The notes under the pieces: generated by a model | What the model saw: only the letters and a program-made list of their open reading frames with translations | What the model was told of the DNA's origin: nothing | Databases searched by the model: none | Shown here: in pieces, positions 1 to 11,937 of the stretch | Position numbering within the stretch: the first letter of the stretch is position 1 | How the letters are laid out: each line of letters starts with the position of its first letter | Position numbers and translations under genes: made by a program | Assembly: GCA_947846985.1 (NCBI GenBank) | Contig: CANTUZ010000001.1 | Location: 111,183,757 to 111,247,756 of the forward strand | Direction: 5' to 3' | Origin: Fratercula arctica | Taxonomy: Eukaryota > Chordata > Aves > Charadriiformes > Alcidae | Length of the DNA stretch: 64,000 bases

Positions 1-744
1 AATAGATGGCTTAATGTTGTAAAGGTTTTAAAGGTCTGCAAAAATTCCAGTCAAATATAGATTGAGTTAACATAGTTTTACTGATCTACCCGGTCCCTTC
101 AGTACTCCTGCTGACAATATACAGGCAGCGTCTAGAGAGCTGTCAAAAGACTCTAGCTGAGCAGACAAAAATGAACACCCGAGCCAGGGGCGCCAGTATT
201 TGCCTACGCCTACATTGCTTCTGAACAGTTCTTCAAAATCTTACCATTTAGCAAAACCCACTGAAAAATAACACCCAAATGGATTCAAACGTTACCTGGC
301 AGCCCCCACTACTACGTTGTTATAGACAACTTCAAGCACTCATTGTCAGGCATAGAGGTACCAGGGCATGAAACTGGTAGGAAAAATTCAACAAAGTAGT
401 AATGGTTTAGGCAAGATGGAAGATGCGTGCTGACGGTGTGGCGAGGACTGCTTCTGGTGGTGTTACTCATAAACAATCTACCATTAAGCTGATTTCAACA
501 CACACAACCCACCCCTCCCTCCCCCCCCATCCCCCGCAACACAATAAATTGAATTGAATGATGAAAATAATGCAAAAAGACACTCAGTGGGGGATTTTTG
601 TTTTTGTTTCTCCTGTGAAAATGGCCCCAGTCTTCCAGGATATGCATTTACTGCCTGGAGGCTTGCAGGGAAAGTTACCCTACCTAAGCTACTTGTTGTG
701 ATCTAAAAAACCCCTCGACTCCAGCTGTGGCCAAAGGCACAGGA
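1..744. other. Intergenic DNA downstream of GBE1
   Basis: I see no gene here. The stretch is AT-rich single-copy-looking DNA. A C-rich low-complexity patch lies around 500-540 (runs of CCCTCC and CCCCCCCC followed by CCCCC). The region ends where the CR1 copy begins near 745. Confidence 0.6.
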
Positions 745-1182
745 ACAGAATCACAGAATGGTAGGGTTGGAAGGGACCTCTGGAGATCATCTAGTCCAAC
801 CCCCCTGCCACAGCAGGATCACCTAGAGCAGGTTACACAGGAACACGTCCAGGCGGGTTTGGAATGTCTCCAGAGACGGAGACTCCACCACCTCTCTGGG
901 CAGCCTGTTCCAGTGCTCTGCCACCCTCAGGGTAAAGAAGTTCCTCCTCATGTTTAGGTGGAACTTCCTATGCTCAAGTTTGTGCCCGTTACCTCTTGTC
1001 CTGTCGCTGGGCACCACTGAAAAGAGCCTGGCCCCATCCTCCTGACTCCCACCCTTTAAGTATTTATAAGCGTTGATAAGATCCCCCCTCAGCCGTCTTT
1101 TTTCCAGACTGAAGAGACCAAATCCCTCAGCCTTTCCTCATAAGAGAGATGTTCCAGTCCCCTAATTATCTTCGTAGCCCTT
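745..1182 (-). mobile_element. CR1 non-LTR retrotransposon, 3' fragment
   Basis: This is a 5'-truncated CR1 copy on the minus strand. Its plus-strand left end reads ACAGAATCACAGAATGGTAG, the reverse complement of a CR1 3' end. The familiar GGTTGGAAGGGACCTCTGGA block follows. The minus-strand open frame at 1017-823 ends in residues resembling the CR1 pol C-terminus ([20 protein letters not shown]). Only the C-terminal end of the pol gene and the 3' UTR remain, and the right edge near 1182 breaks off inside the coding part. No complete catalytic domain is present, so the copy is dead. The family is sure; the subfamily and exact edges are estimates by eye. Confidence 0.93.
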
Positions 1183-4100
1183 ATAGAAGCTTGTGAAGGT
1201 GGGTTCAGCTGTGAGCAGGGTTTGCCACATGAGCAGCCACAGCACTGGGGTCATTCCCCATAGCAGCCTCAGGCCACTGACCTTCCAGAGTAAGTGGCAA
1301 AACTCATCTCTTCCCCTGGGCTGTGGAAATGGCAAAAGGACTTCAAAGGCAAGAGCCAAGACTGAAAAAGCTATGATATGGAACAGGCTACTTTTTTTCC
1401 TCCTTCGCATTTATATTTGTTACTTTAATCACAGGGGATACCAGAAAAGCCTAGAATCTAGGACAGGTGCTTTAAATGCTGTACATAACTCCAACCAACT
1501 AAATATCTCAGAAAACTGGAACATCATTGGTGACTGCTCAGGAACTAATTAACAAAGAAGGACACAAATCACTTAAAATGTGCTATTTGACCAAGAAGTG
1601 ACTAAAAACCAAAGTGTGGAAAAGAGAGTAGGTGTGTGACAATGGAACAGTCAACATTTGAAGGCTTCAAGCACCTAAGGAAGGAGACAAAAGTTTTACT
1701 TTCTCAGACTGTCTTAAATAAAAATAAAAGTTACCCAAACTTAGAGATCATACTTAAATAAAAATCTGGTCTGTTCTTAAGCAGCAAAGCATTAAAATAT
1801 ATATGTTTAAACACCAAAGAGTTAAGGCATCAGATTACAGAAAAGAACTTAATTTAAGCTGGGCTTTATATTAAATATTAGTTGTTCAAGCCCAAATTCG
1901 ACATCTACGTTATTAAACCAAGAAAATATTAAAGATGGATATGCCACATACATGACCTGAAAAGTGCTGTTGCCCAAGCACTCATAAGTTGCTGAAAATA
2001 AGGATCTTTTAAACGTTACAGCTTGGACACATTTACATTTTTCTGAGTACACATACAGTCCTCTTCCTCCTAGTTTACAACTTTTAACAACCATATAAAG
2101 TTCAAGAATAAAGACTAGGTAATACATAGCAAACAGAACAGACAGCCCTTAACAGAAGTTTGATAATTTATTAATTAGAATACAACAGAGAAAAATAATT
2201 AAAATACACAAGAGAGAAAACCAAAATTATAACATGAGAATTTGACTTTGATATTCAACACTTTCAGAAGATAAATTTAATAAGAGCTATCAGATTTACA
2301 TTGCTAGAGAGTGGATATTCAGTATTCTTGAAAATCAAGTCATCTTTCTTAGTAAAGAAGAAAGAAGCAGTGCTCTTATTGAAACTCAATTGATTTGTGC
2401 TACATTGCTGCCAACACAAACAAACACAACAGATAAATAAAGGGGGAGAATGTTTATTTTATATATATCAGGATAAAATGTGATCCATCATCCATGAAAG
2501 TGCACGCTGTGTGTCTCACTAAAACTGCTTCTTGCAACCAGCTGGTCTAGATTGTCACCTGGTCAGCCTCGGCAGGTTTGGTGCCTCGGTGGGTATTCGG
2601 ACACCTACTAGTGCTGCTTGGGCATCGCCTCCTTTCGTTTTGGCGCGCAATCAAGGAAGCTTGGCTCAGACACAGGTGGAAACAGAGAAAATGTGCATAC
2701 ACATGAAGGGAATAGGATGGATGAAAACAATGGAAGAAAGAATGGGACAGGCAGTGGGGAAGTAGCAGGAAGTTCTCCACAGTATGGAGTTAACGACCTT
2801 TCCTCTCTCAGTAGTAACTCCAACTGATATGCCAAAGTCTATTTAACTCCTGTCCCTGTCCTTAACTTTTTTTTTTCTTTTTTTTAACGTTGACAAATAA
2901 TATGAGAGAATGTTTTTATCATTTAATTCAGATGAGTTCCATTTCTGACTTGTCACCTTTGGTCAACCAGTTCAGAAAGTATTCCCTTCTCATGCTTCAC
3001 TCGCAGTCTTAAGCACAGCCCACAGTTTCATCAAAATTCTTCCTGCCTGGTTTAAACCAGTGTGTTTTCAACTCCTACCATTTCCCATTAACATTCATCA
3101 CACTGGAGTGCTTTGAATGTCCACCTGTGTTCCATGCATAAGCTCGTGGTGAAGTTGTCATGGTCTGCACTGACGCACGTGCCTACCAAAACGTGGGCAT
3201 AGGTGTAGTTCAGGGGCTCAGCACCAGGGAAGTTTTAATGTTTCCAATTACTCTATTTCACTTTTTTTCCTCCTTTGGTCTTTTAATTAATCCAAACTTT
3301 CTGTGTTTACAGTAAGTAGCATGTTAGGTTCTTAAAATTATTGTAACAGTGAAAGTGGTATCTTGACTCTATATTAAATAACAGCTACAAGGCTTGCTAA
3401 TTTTGAGAGCACACCAACAGGCTGCAAAAGCAATAAGAATATGTGCACTGAAAATGCTTTTTTAGCATGTAATGACAGACTGATCTTTTATCGAAGACTT
3501 AGGGAGATATAATGGTAACATTTGAGGATAGAACAGGTGGGAAAAAAGGAAAAGTGGGGAAAAAAAGGGAAACAGAGGCTGATATAGCCAAAACCTTACT
3601 GTCAACAATCCGTATCAGCCTGTAAATGCTATCTCAAGGGAAACAATGGAAGTAACAATACTTAACCCATTCTAAAGACTCTGAAAATCGCTAAAAGAAA
3701 AGTTTTGCATCATGGAACTATACTGACCTAGCAGGAACATGGAGTAGGTGAACTAAATAACCAATTTCTAGCATCTTAAAGCAAGCACTGGGAAGCTGAA
3801 TTTCTAGTTTACTATGTGAAGGTTATATTGCTTGTTACCTCAAGTGTTTAAGCTTTTTTCCTTTTAGTTCAAAAATGTTAAATTTTATAATCCATCAATC
3901 CAACCATTTCAGAGTTGTTACTGAAGCTAGAAAACCTCAGAAGGCAAGGGAAAAAAAAATAAAAGAAAATTAATGTGGGAAGATGAGATAAATCAAGTAG
4001 TGAAGTCAAGAGTAAATTATCAAAAGATCTTTTATCAAAAATAAGTAATTTTTTTATACTTCAAGAGATACCCATTAATTTCATTCCCCCCTCCCCCCCA

Positions 4101-6119
4101 CCCCATTCCTTAGCATGACTGTAGTTCAAGCAGCATAATATAAAAATAGGCTTATTAAGATTTGAAATGTGTTTAACTCTCATTGTAAGTACCACAGTCC
4201 TTCAAAATTTAATTTAAAAAAAATACATAAATCAGGAGAGCATAAAAGGGTTTTCACTTGACAATAATTAAGGGGAAAAACTTAGTTATAATTGACAAAC
4301 TGTAAGCAAGATGGAGCCAGAAAATAAATGCCATGGGTTGCATTCGGCAATCACTGACAGTACTGTGGCTGCTTGCATTTCCCTTAAATAAGATTTTGGA
4401 GGGTTCCCTACAGAGTAACTCGAGTAGGTTTTTTGGTTTGTGTGGTTTTTTTTTTTTTGGTTTGTTTTTTTTGTTTTTTTCAAAAGAAAAGATGTAGGAG
4501 TTCCAGTGTGAATTAATGTAAGGCAAGCAGAGTGATTTCTTGACTATCCGTACTTCAATTCTATGGTACTGAGCTCTCCAGTCCTGATTGAAAAGGAAAA
4601 CAAAACGAAAAGCATACAACATATATTCAACTTTAAGGCTTTTATCTCACTGGCATCCCTCAAGTTAAGAAACTGCTTAACTTGTGTTCCAGACTGGCCG
4701 AAATGAAGTCATGGGGCACAGCAGCACCTCACTGGCATGCAGGGTGTAACGTGCATCCTTTTGCAGTGGCTTGTACCGCATGCAGAGTTCTTCATTTTGC
4801 TTACTCACTTCATCACAGTCCTGTGCTTCTCTCTCCCCTTTCCCCTCCTGAAGTAATTACCAGATGAGAAAGCGAGAAAAAGTTCCTGAGGTGAAGGCTG
4901 CATTGTGCTAAAAGGAACATCTGAGGCACTGCCATTCCTGAAAGCAAGTATCCGAGTGCGCAGAGTCCACAGCCAAAACACACCGCAACGCAGACTTGGG
5001 AAAGTGAGCGGTAGTGCTTATCAAACATTACAAGATAGCAGGCACGAAGTTTTCTGTGGACAGAGCTCGTTAAGAGAGCTTGCAACAAAAATAACTAGGT
5101 AAATCACAGCACAGCAAATTGGCGATACAGCAAAAGTACTAAGAATAGTGAAGGCAAAGTAATCAAAGATGTAATAGTTTGCCAATTATTATCAGCTCTT
5201 ATTAGATGATCATTATTTGACCCATATATATATACACATATACATATATATATATATATATATCAGGATCTGTAGGAACCCTAATTCTGTTTCATAATCC
5301 ATATGCAGTTTGACAAGGTAGGCAGAATTTTTGCATTAATTTGCAATATTAAAACCCTTCTGCAAATTTAGTATACTGAACCTTGAATCCTTCCTTCTAC
5401 TTCATGTAATTCTGATCCTAAGGTATCAGAGTTATGGTAATTACATCTCTGTATTACAATGACAAAACCCACATCCCTAAGGAGGAAATATAATTCCCAC
5501 TGACCTAGAATTTATGATCCCAGAACTTTCCTGATGAACTACGTTCACTTGCTGAAGGGAAGCTAGTTCAATGAAAGAGTCAAAAGGAATTACTGAACAA
5601 ATGGCTTTGAAACTACTTAAGCCAGAGCATTCCAGATTACACAGACTCAAGGGCTGCTTTAGCAAGTTGTCAGGACAAGTTTCACTTAATATTTAAATAA
5701 TTTTACTTAATGTGAAAGAAACATACAGCCATGTGGTATTTGCCTGTCTGTATGTCTTAATGAGAGCAGAGTCTACGAAAAAGGCTCATTAGTAGAATTC
5801 CCCAACAGAAGATCATCCTTTTCATCCTGTTCTTGAAAAAAAAATAATCCTTTTAAACAGCCTGACTGAGTGCATGTTAAGAAAGTTTTTACTATTGACA
5901 TATTTTGCAGAAATGTCTAGGAATTTCATAAGTAAACCAGAACTACTTTGTGTTAGGTTTTGTGTTCAGGGACAAAAAAGTAAGCTTTCCTGACCCTAAA
6001 AAGGATGGAATCTAATAAATGTTGATGCAATCTTCTTGCATTCTAACAGAAGAATTTGTGTGCATGTATATATGCCATACGTACACTTAGAAACACAGAC
6101 ACACACTTTTTTGTGGACA
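1183..6119. other. Intergenic DNA, no gene recognised
   Basis: I find no convincing exon. Open frames are short and lack recognisable domains. Visible structure: a small cluster of CpGs at about 2565-2650; a perfect 14-bp palindrome CTGGTTTAAACCAG at 3047-3060; a C-rich tract around 4085-4105; a T/G-rich tract at 4430-4483; and a TA dinucleotide run at 5224-5263. Confidence 0.55.
5224..5263. repeat. (TA)n microsatellite with CA interruptions
   Basis: The run reads TATATATA, then ACACATATACA, then an uninterrupted TA stretch to 5263. It is an ordinary dinucleotide repeat, likely to vary in length between individuals. Confidence 0.9.
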
Positions 6120-6660
6120 ACACCCTGCTGGGGGGTGTGTGTGGAAGTTGGCCAGGATTATGACACAATTTGACTGTTCAGCCAAACTAATACCACAGAC
6201 AGGACTGCACGCACCACCACCACGTGCCCCTTTGGGACAGCATGGATGTGCAGGTGGGCTACAGGACAGCCCTAAAAAGGGGAGGACAGGGGATGCAGAC
6301 GGAGTAGGGCCATGTATTGCAGATCACAGGACAAAAACGATGCTTCAGTATCACTTGCACTTCAGGTCATGGCATCCCTAAGTCACAGATGTAAAGTAGC
6401 TACACATGCGAGTCAAGCTGTGCCACCGGGAAGACAAAGGGGTGGCTGAGGCCACTGGAGGACGAGGAGCCCAGCTTCCATCTCGCTCAGTACCTGGGGC
6501 ACAACTTTGGCTGCTCACCTCTCTGACAGGCACCCTGACCCACAGAAAGAGAGAGATCTCAGCGGCATGAGCTGCCCTGTTGCATTAAACGCTGCTTTGT
6601 TGGCACACATGGCCAACAGTTTTGGGGGGACTAGGAAACGTAGCTGGGATATCTCACCTC
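6120..6660. other. GC-richer block of uncertain origin, possibly an old LTR
   Basis: This block is clearly richer in G and C than its surroundings. Near its right end it contains GTTGCATTAAACGCTGCTTT, which resembles the poly(A)-signal region of an LTR. I cannot match either end to a known LTR, and no flanking duplication is evident. It may instead be ordinary GC-rich intergenic sequence. The 80-codon open frame at 6139-6381 shows no known domain. Confidence 0.25.
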
Positions 6661-9600
6661 CCACACGGGTGTATTAATCGCTAGGGCAGGGAATCACAAT
6701 GTTTTTCTGAACCAACAAGTTTTGGGTATTTCACACAAATCTCACCAGTGTCCTGTAAGAGGACAGTCATTTTACACCCACGTCCATATCACATTAACAG
6801 TGAGACCCCTAGAAACCATGATTGGACCCTTGGCAAAACTAGTCCATCTGTCCTGTTCTTCAGCTGTTTCAAAATTAATCTTGTTATTTTAGGTCAAATG
6901 AAGTGTTTCAAGTATTCCAAAACAGTGTGTTTTACTTTTGTAACAAAAGATAAAAACCGTTAATATGAACCTTAAGTATTTGTATATTATCCGTGTGCCG
7001 AATAACCTAATAAATTCAATTATTCACCCAGAGAGGAGACACTGAGCTCTACTTAGAGAAATCCATTAGTTATTGCTGGATTTTTATGAAAACTGAAGGA
7101 TGACTTTTCCTGGAGGACTGGAATGAGAATGACAGCTTTAATACTTTTGTTTAGCCTTCTTAAAAATTTTTCAAGATAAATTTTTTTAAGCTTTATTGGA
7201 AGTTAAACTGTATTTATAAATAGTATAAATAACTTCTGTGGTGTCAACTGAATACATAAACAGGGATTACCCTACAAGTAACAAATATATTTGAAGTAGT
7301 ATTTCCTAACTACTGTGTTGTAATCTATACTTGGCAAGGTCAGAACCTGACACTGCTGGAGAAGTTTGTGTCTGAGATTCCTTCCAACAACAAGAAGCAA
7401 GAATTACTGAACTGCTGTTATTCAGCGGACGTGCCTCTATAAGTATCAGATTCATGGGGCCACTGTAACCACCACAGTACTGACCTCTGTGTGAGGTTTT
7501 CCAACAAAAAAACCCAACCTAATACTTTTCCTCCTGCAGGTCCTTCTTGATTTTAGTGCGCGGCACAGGGCTACAATCATTTATATAGACTTCGGATTAA
7601 CAAAGAAGTTTGGATAACCCTGATGATTTAATTTATATTTAAACTAATTTTTTCTTATGTTGACTAATACTTGGACATAAAGGTCCATTTGGTTTCAATA
7701 CAGTGCATGGCTATCTACAGTATGCACATTTAATGTATTTACATAGAAAAAAAATGTTAATCTTAGGGAAACCAAGGAAGGTCTCATACGCAGTTCTAGA
7801 GAACTCACTAGCTATACATCCCAGTATATACAGCAAACACAGCCTTTGAATAGGAATAGCTTTATGTTTACTGGTACACATCACAACTTCCCTGGAGCTA
7901 CTGAAGATCACACACGTTGGCCATGTAGAAGACCACCCTGTTGCCCCTGCCCCAGTTCCAGCTGTGACAATGCAGGGCCAGGGAAGAGAAGGCAGGAAGC
8001 TTTCAGTGCCTTGGAAATACCCTGCGCTCTCTTCTGCCATCACCCACCTGTGCTGCCTTCACCTGGAACAGGCTGGGACAGCAGGCCAGCAGCACCTACC
8101 ATAGCCTTGGTGACCTCCTCGTGCCAGGAGGAGGTCTATTTTCCTCAAGCACCTAAAACTAGCAGGATATTGCAACACAAGAAAACATAGCCACGTTTCT
8201 TCTTCTCATCTGTCAGTTGCCAGCCAGATGAGGGAGGATATTCTTTTTTCCCATGACTCCACAACAGTTCTTCCCATGGGGCTTCTGGGAAAATCCTCAC
8301 CCTGCAGCCACCTGATGCCTGGGCAATGTATGCTTCCAGTGACAGGGTATGGGGAGCACCTGGAGGTCTCATTCACCTACTACAGAAACACACTTTTCCA
8401 CATCTCTTTGTCTACGAGTGGCTGTGCGTGACTAGCCAGGCAAGAACCCACTGGCTCTGAAGCTCCAACTGGGGAGCTGCTGCAAAGCGGGCTGACATGG
8501 TGAATACCACAGCATGACCTTTCATGGACACCATTTTATACCTTTGATGTGCCTTTAACATGTGACATGGCACCTTCCCCAATTACTCCATTTGCTAGAA
8601 CATGCAACATTAGAGTGCAATGACAAAATGCAGCAGAAAATCAGGAAAATAAAATACGTGAAGGGCATCAAGGGCAGTATTCATCCCATCTAGCTCACAG
8701 GTGGGCTTTTCCTGGCTGCAAGTAAATACGGAAAAATTTAATAAAAGAAACACAATGCAAGACCCAGAAGCAGTGAATCCTTGTATCAGCAAAATACTGT
8801 AACATATACCCCGAAATATATGTGACAAATCCCTCCCTGTAAATTGGGAGAATATCACTTTTACTTCTCTTGTGCTTTTGTCGGGGACACAAATCATCCC
8901 TCACAATCCCTTAGGTGAACACGGTGTTTGTAGCACTTGGAAGCACCAAGCTGAATGAGGACTGAAAACCAGTTCCTGGTTTTGAGCATATGGTTGTAGC
9001 AAAGGGAATGGCAACCCTCAGGTGCAGCAGACTGGAAATGAAACAGAGGGTCTTTAGCTGGGGGGTGTGTGCGTATGGTGTGTTTAACCATTTCACTATG
9101 TGCTGCTAAATAATGATAAAAAAACTCACCAAAAAATCCCCCCATAAAACTTGTTAACTTTAAAAAGAAATCTTCTGGCACATGAAGACAAATTAGTCTC
9201 AGCTAAAAAAAAAAAAAACCAACCAACAAACCAAACTGCAACTGCCATCCCAATATCCTGTTGGTAATGATTTTGTGCACTGAAATGTTACATCTACAAT
9301 TTCTAAATCTGCATTTCAGATGAAAAAGTGCAAAATAAGGTTTAGCAAATTAAAGATTTTGCTACTGACAGCAGTTTCTGTTACATTAGACAAGCACATT
9401 ATTTGCCTTAGTAGGCAGAGGAACAATGACTAAAGGCTATTATGTCATAACAGCTACATTAAGATAATTGCAAAAATAATTGTAGATTCACAACCTCGGT
9501 TCTGTGTAAACATTTTTAGAAGCATTTCTGTCTCTTTAATTTGGTTTGCAGTGTCACATAAAGAACAAGGCTTAAGCCAAGGAATATGGACTGACAATAT

Positions 9601-10569
9601 TAAAGTGTTGCAAATTTAAAAAATAATAGTACTGGCCTATTACTCTACATCTACGTTAGCAAATATTTTAGGAACAAAACAAAGTGGCTGCTGCTGAGCT
9701 CCTCACGCTGCTATTACACGTTGGGGCCATATGCTGTGGATTAGATGCAGTCTCACCTCCTACACTGAAAAGTCTTACCTCCACGCGTAATCGGAAGCTT
9801 CTGGATAGGAAAACTTACTGGGACATGGGAAGTCCTTGCAGTGGGTGGAGGCCACGCATGGGAATATTGGGGTCTAAACACATTACACACCAAAGGAAGC
9901 TTGAAGTACTTTTGGAGAAGAGACTGCTTAGTTCCACCTGTAAAGAATCTACTTTTTTTTGCCCCAAAACCACTGTGGGAACTGAGTTAGCACATGGTAA
10001 GTGTAGACCATCAGGGGGACTCTCTTCAAAACTGCATATTACTTCTCTGATCTGAATGACTGTTGCAGATGCAGACTTGCAGAGATACCAAACCATTTAC
10101 AGCACATTTATCTTTCCGAACTCTGCTACCACTTCTTTGTTATCACTTCAAAGAGGTTCAGGCCTTTTAGGTAATGCTTCTACAAAAATGTCATGTAGTA
10201 TTATTACACGTCACTTGGTTAATTAAGCAGTATCATTTGCGGAAATATTATGCAGCAGCGGGTTGTTGTTGCTAATCATGCGACCTAAGAGAAAACAAAT
10301 AGAAGTGGGTACAAAATACTGCAGAACGTGTGCTTAAAAAATAAAGCCTAATTACTCAAGTTTATGTGACCAAGAGATATATGAACAGAATATTTAAAAG
10401 CAAGAGAAACAGCTTCACTACAGATACCTACCAGATATATCTGGATACTCCCTGCTCCACAGGGACTCCTCTATCATGTGCGGCCCATCCCCAAACAAAC
10501 CTAGCTTCCCCTTAAGCAGGATTATCACATAGGTACCTGCTGCTGGCTGTTTGCACCTTCTGCTAGCAG
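6661..10569. other. Intergenic DNA, no gene recognised
   Basis: There is no recognisable exon. A GC-richer patch at about 7860-8480 is open on both strands (114 codons plus strand, 110 codons minus strand) but shows no domain or splice signals that I trust. An A-rich tract followed by CCAACCAACAAACC lies at about 9205-9236. The sequence just left of 10570 may be part of the following CR1 copy, but I could not align it by eye. Confidence 0.5.
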
Positions 10570-11937
10570 TGGTCACAATGTGCTGCACCACCTAGAAACA
10601 CATAAGTCTATAGGGCTGGATGGCATCCATCCAAGGGTACTGAGGGAGCTGGCAGAACTGCTCACCGAGCCACTTTCCATCATTTATCATCAGTCCTGGC
10701 TAACCGAGGAGGTCCCAGTTGACTGGAGATTAGCAAATGTGATGCCCATCTACAAGAAGGGCCGGAAGGAGCATCCGGGGAACTACAGACCTGTCAGTCA
10801 GTGGTGCTGGGGAAGGTTATGGAGGGGATCATCCTGAGTGCCATCACATGGCACCTACAGGACAACCAGGTGATCAGGCCCAGTCAGCATGAGTTTATGA
10901 AAGGCAGCTCCTGCTTGACCAACCTGATCTCCTTCTATGACAAGTGGATGAGGGAAAGGCTGTGGATTTTGTTTACCTGGACTTTAGTAATGCTTTGACA
11001 CCGTTTCCCACAGCATTCTCCTGGAGAAACTGCTTGCTCATGGCTTGAATGGGTGTACTCTGTTATGTTAAAAAAACTAGCTGGGTGGCCCATCCCAAAG
11101 AGTGGTAGTGAATGGAGTTAAATCCAGTTGGTGTTCTGGTTGCAAGTGGTGTTCCTCAGCGCTCAGTATTGGGGAGCATTCTTTTTACTATCTTTATCAA
11201 TGATCTGGAGAAGGGGATTGAGTGCATCCCCAGTAAGTTTGTAGATGACTCCAAGTTGTGCGGGAGTCTTGATCTGCTTGAAGGTAGGATATCTCTACAG
11301 AGAGATATGGACAGGCTGGATCGATGCGACGAGGATAATGGTATGAGGTTGAACAAGGCCAAGTGCCAGGTCCTGCACTTGGGTCATAACAACCCCATGC
11401 AGCGCTACAGGCCTGGGGAAGCATGTGTTCAGTGTTGGGCCCCTCACTACAGAAGGGACACTGAGTTGCTGGAGCGGGTCCAGAGAAGGGCAACAAAGCT
11501 GGTGAGGGGTCTGTAGAACAAGTCTTTGTGAGCAGCAGCTGAGGGAACTGGGGTTGTTTAATCTGGAGAAAAGGAGACTGAAGGAAGACCTTATCTCTCT
11601 CTACAACTACCTGAAAGGAGGGTGTAGCAAGATGGGGGTCAGTCTGTATCTTTTTCCAAGTAACAGGCAATAGGACAAGAGGAAATGGCCTCAAGTTGTG
11701 CCAGGGGACATTTAGATTGAATATTAGGAAAAACTTCTTCACCAAAAGTGTTATTAAGAATTGGAATGGTCTGCCCAGGGAAGTGGTTGAGTCACCATCC
11801 CTGGAGGTATTTAAAGATGCGTAGATGTGGCACTTAAGGACATGGTTTAGTGGTGGACTTGGCAGTACTAGTTTATCAGTTGGACTTGATGATCTTAAAG
11901 TTCTCTTCCAACCTAAAAGATTCTATGATTCTATGAT
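10570..11937 (+). mobile_element. CR1 non-LTR retrotransposon, decayed pol and 3' end
   Basis: This plus-strand CR1 copy carries the middle and end of the pol reverse transcriptase. The open frames at 10580-10837, 10801-10998 and 11112-11516 lie in three different frames. They contain CR1 landmarks: [48 protein letters not shown] and [10 protein letters not shown]. The catalytic FADD box is changed to FVDD in [11 protein letters not shown] (about 11235-11270). The 3' end reads GATTCTATGATTCTATGATG, the CR1 tail. The frame breaks and the altered active site show it is inactive and fairly old. The left edge is uncertain. Confidence 0.93.

Noticed and set aside
11197..11745. 182-codon minus-strand open frame
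   Set aside because: It is the antisense shadow of the CR1 pol frame on the plus strand.
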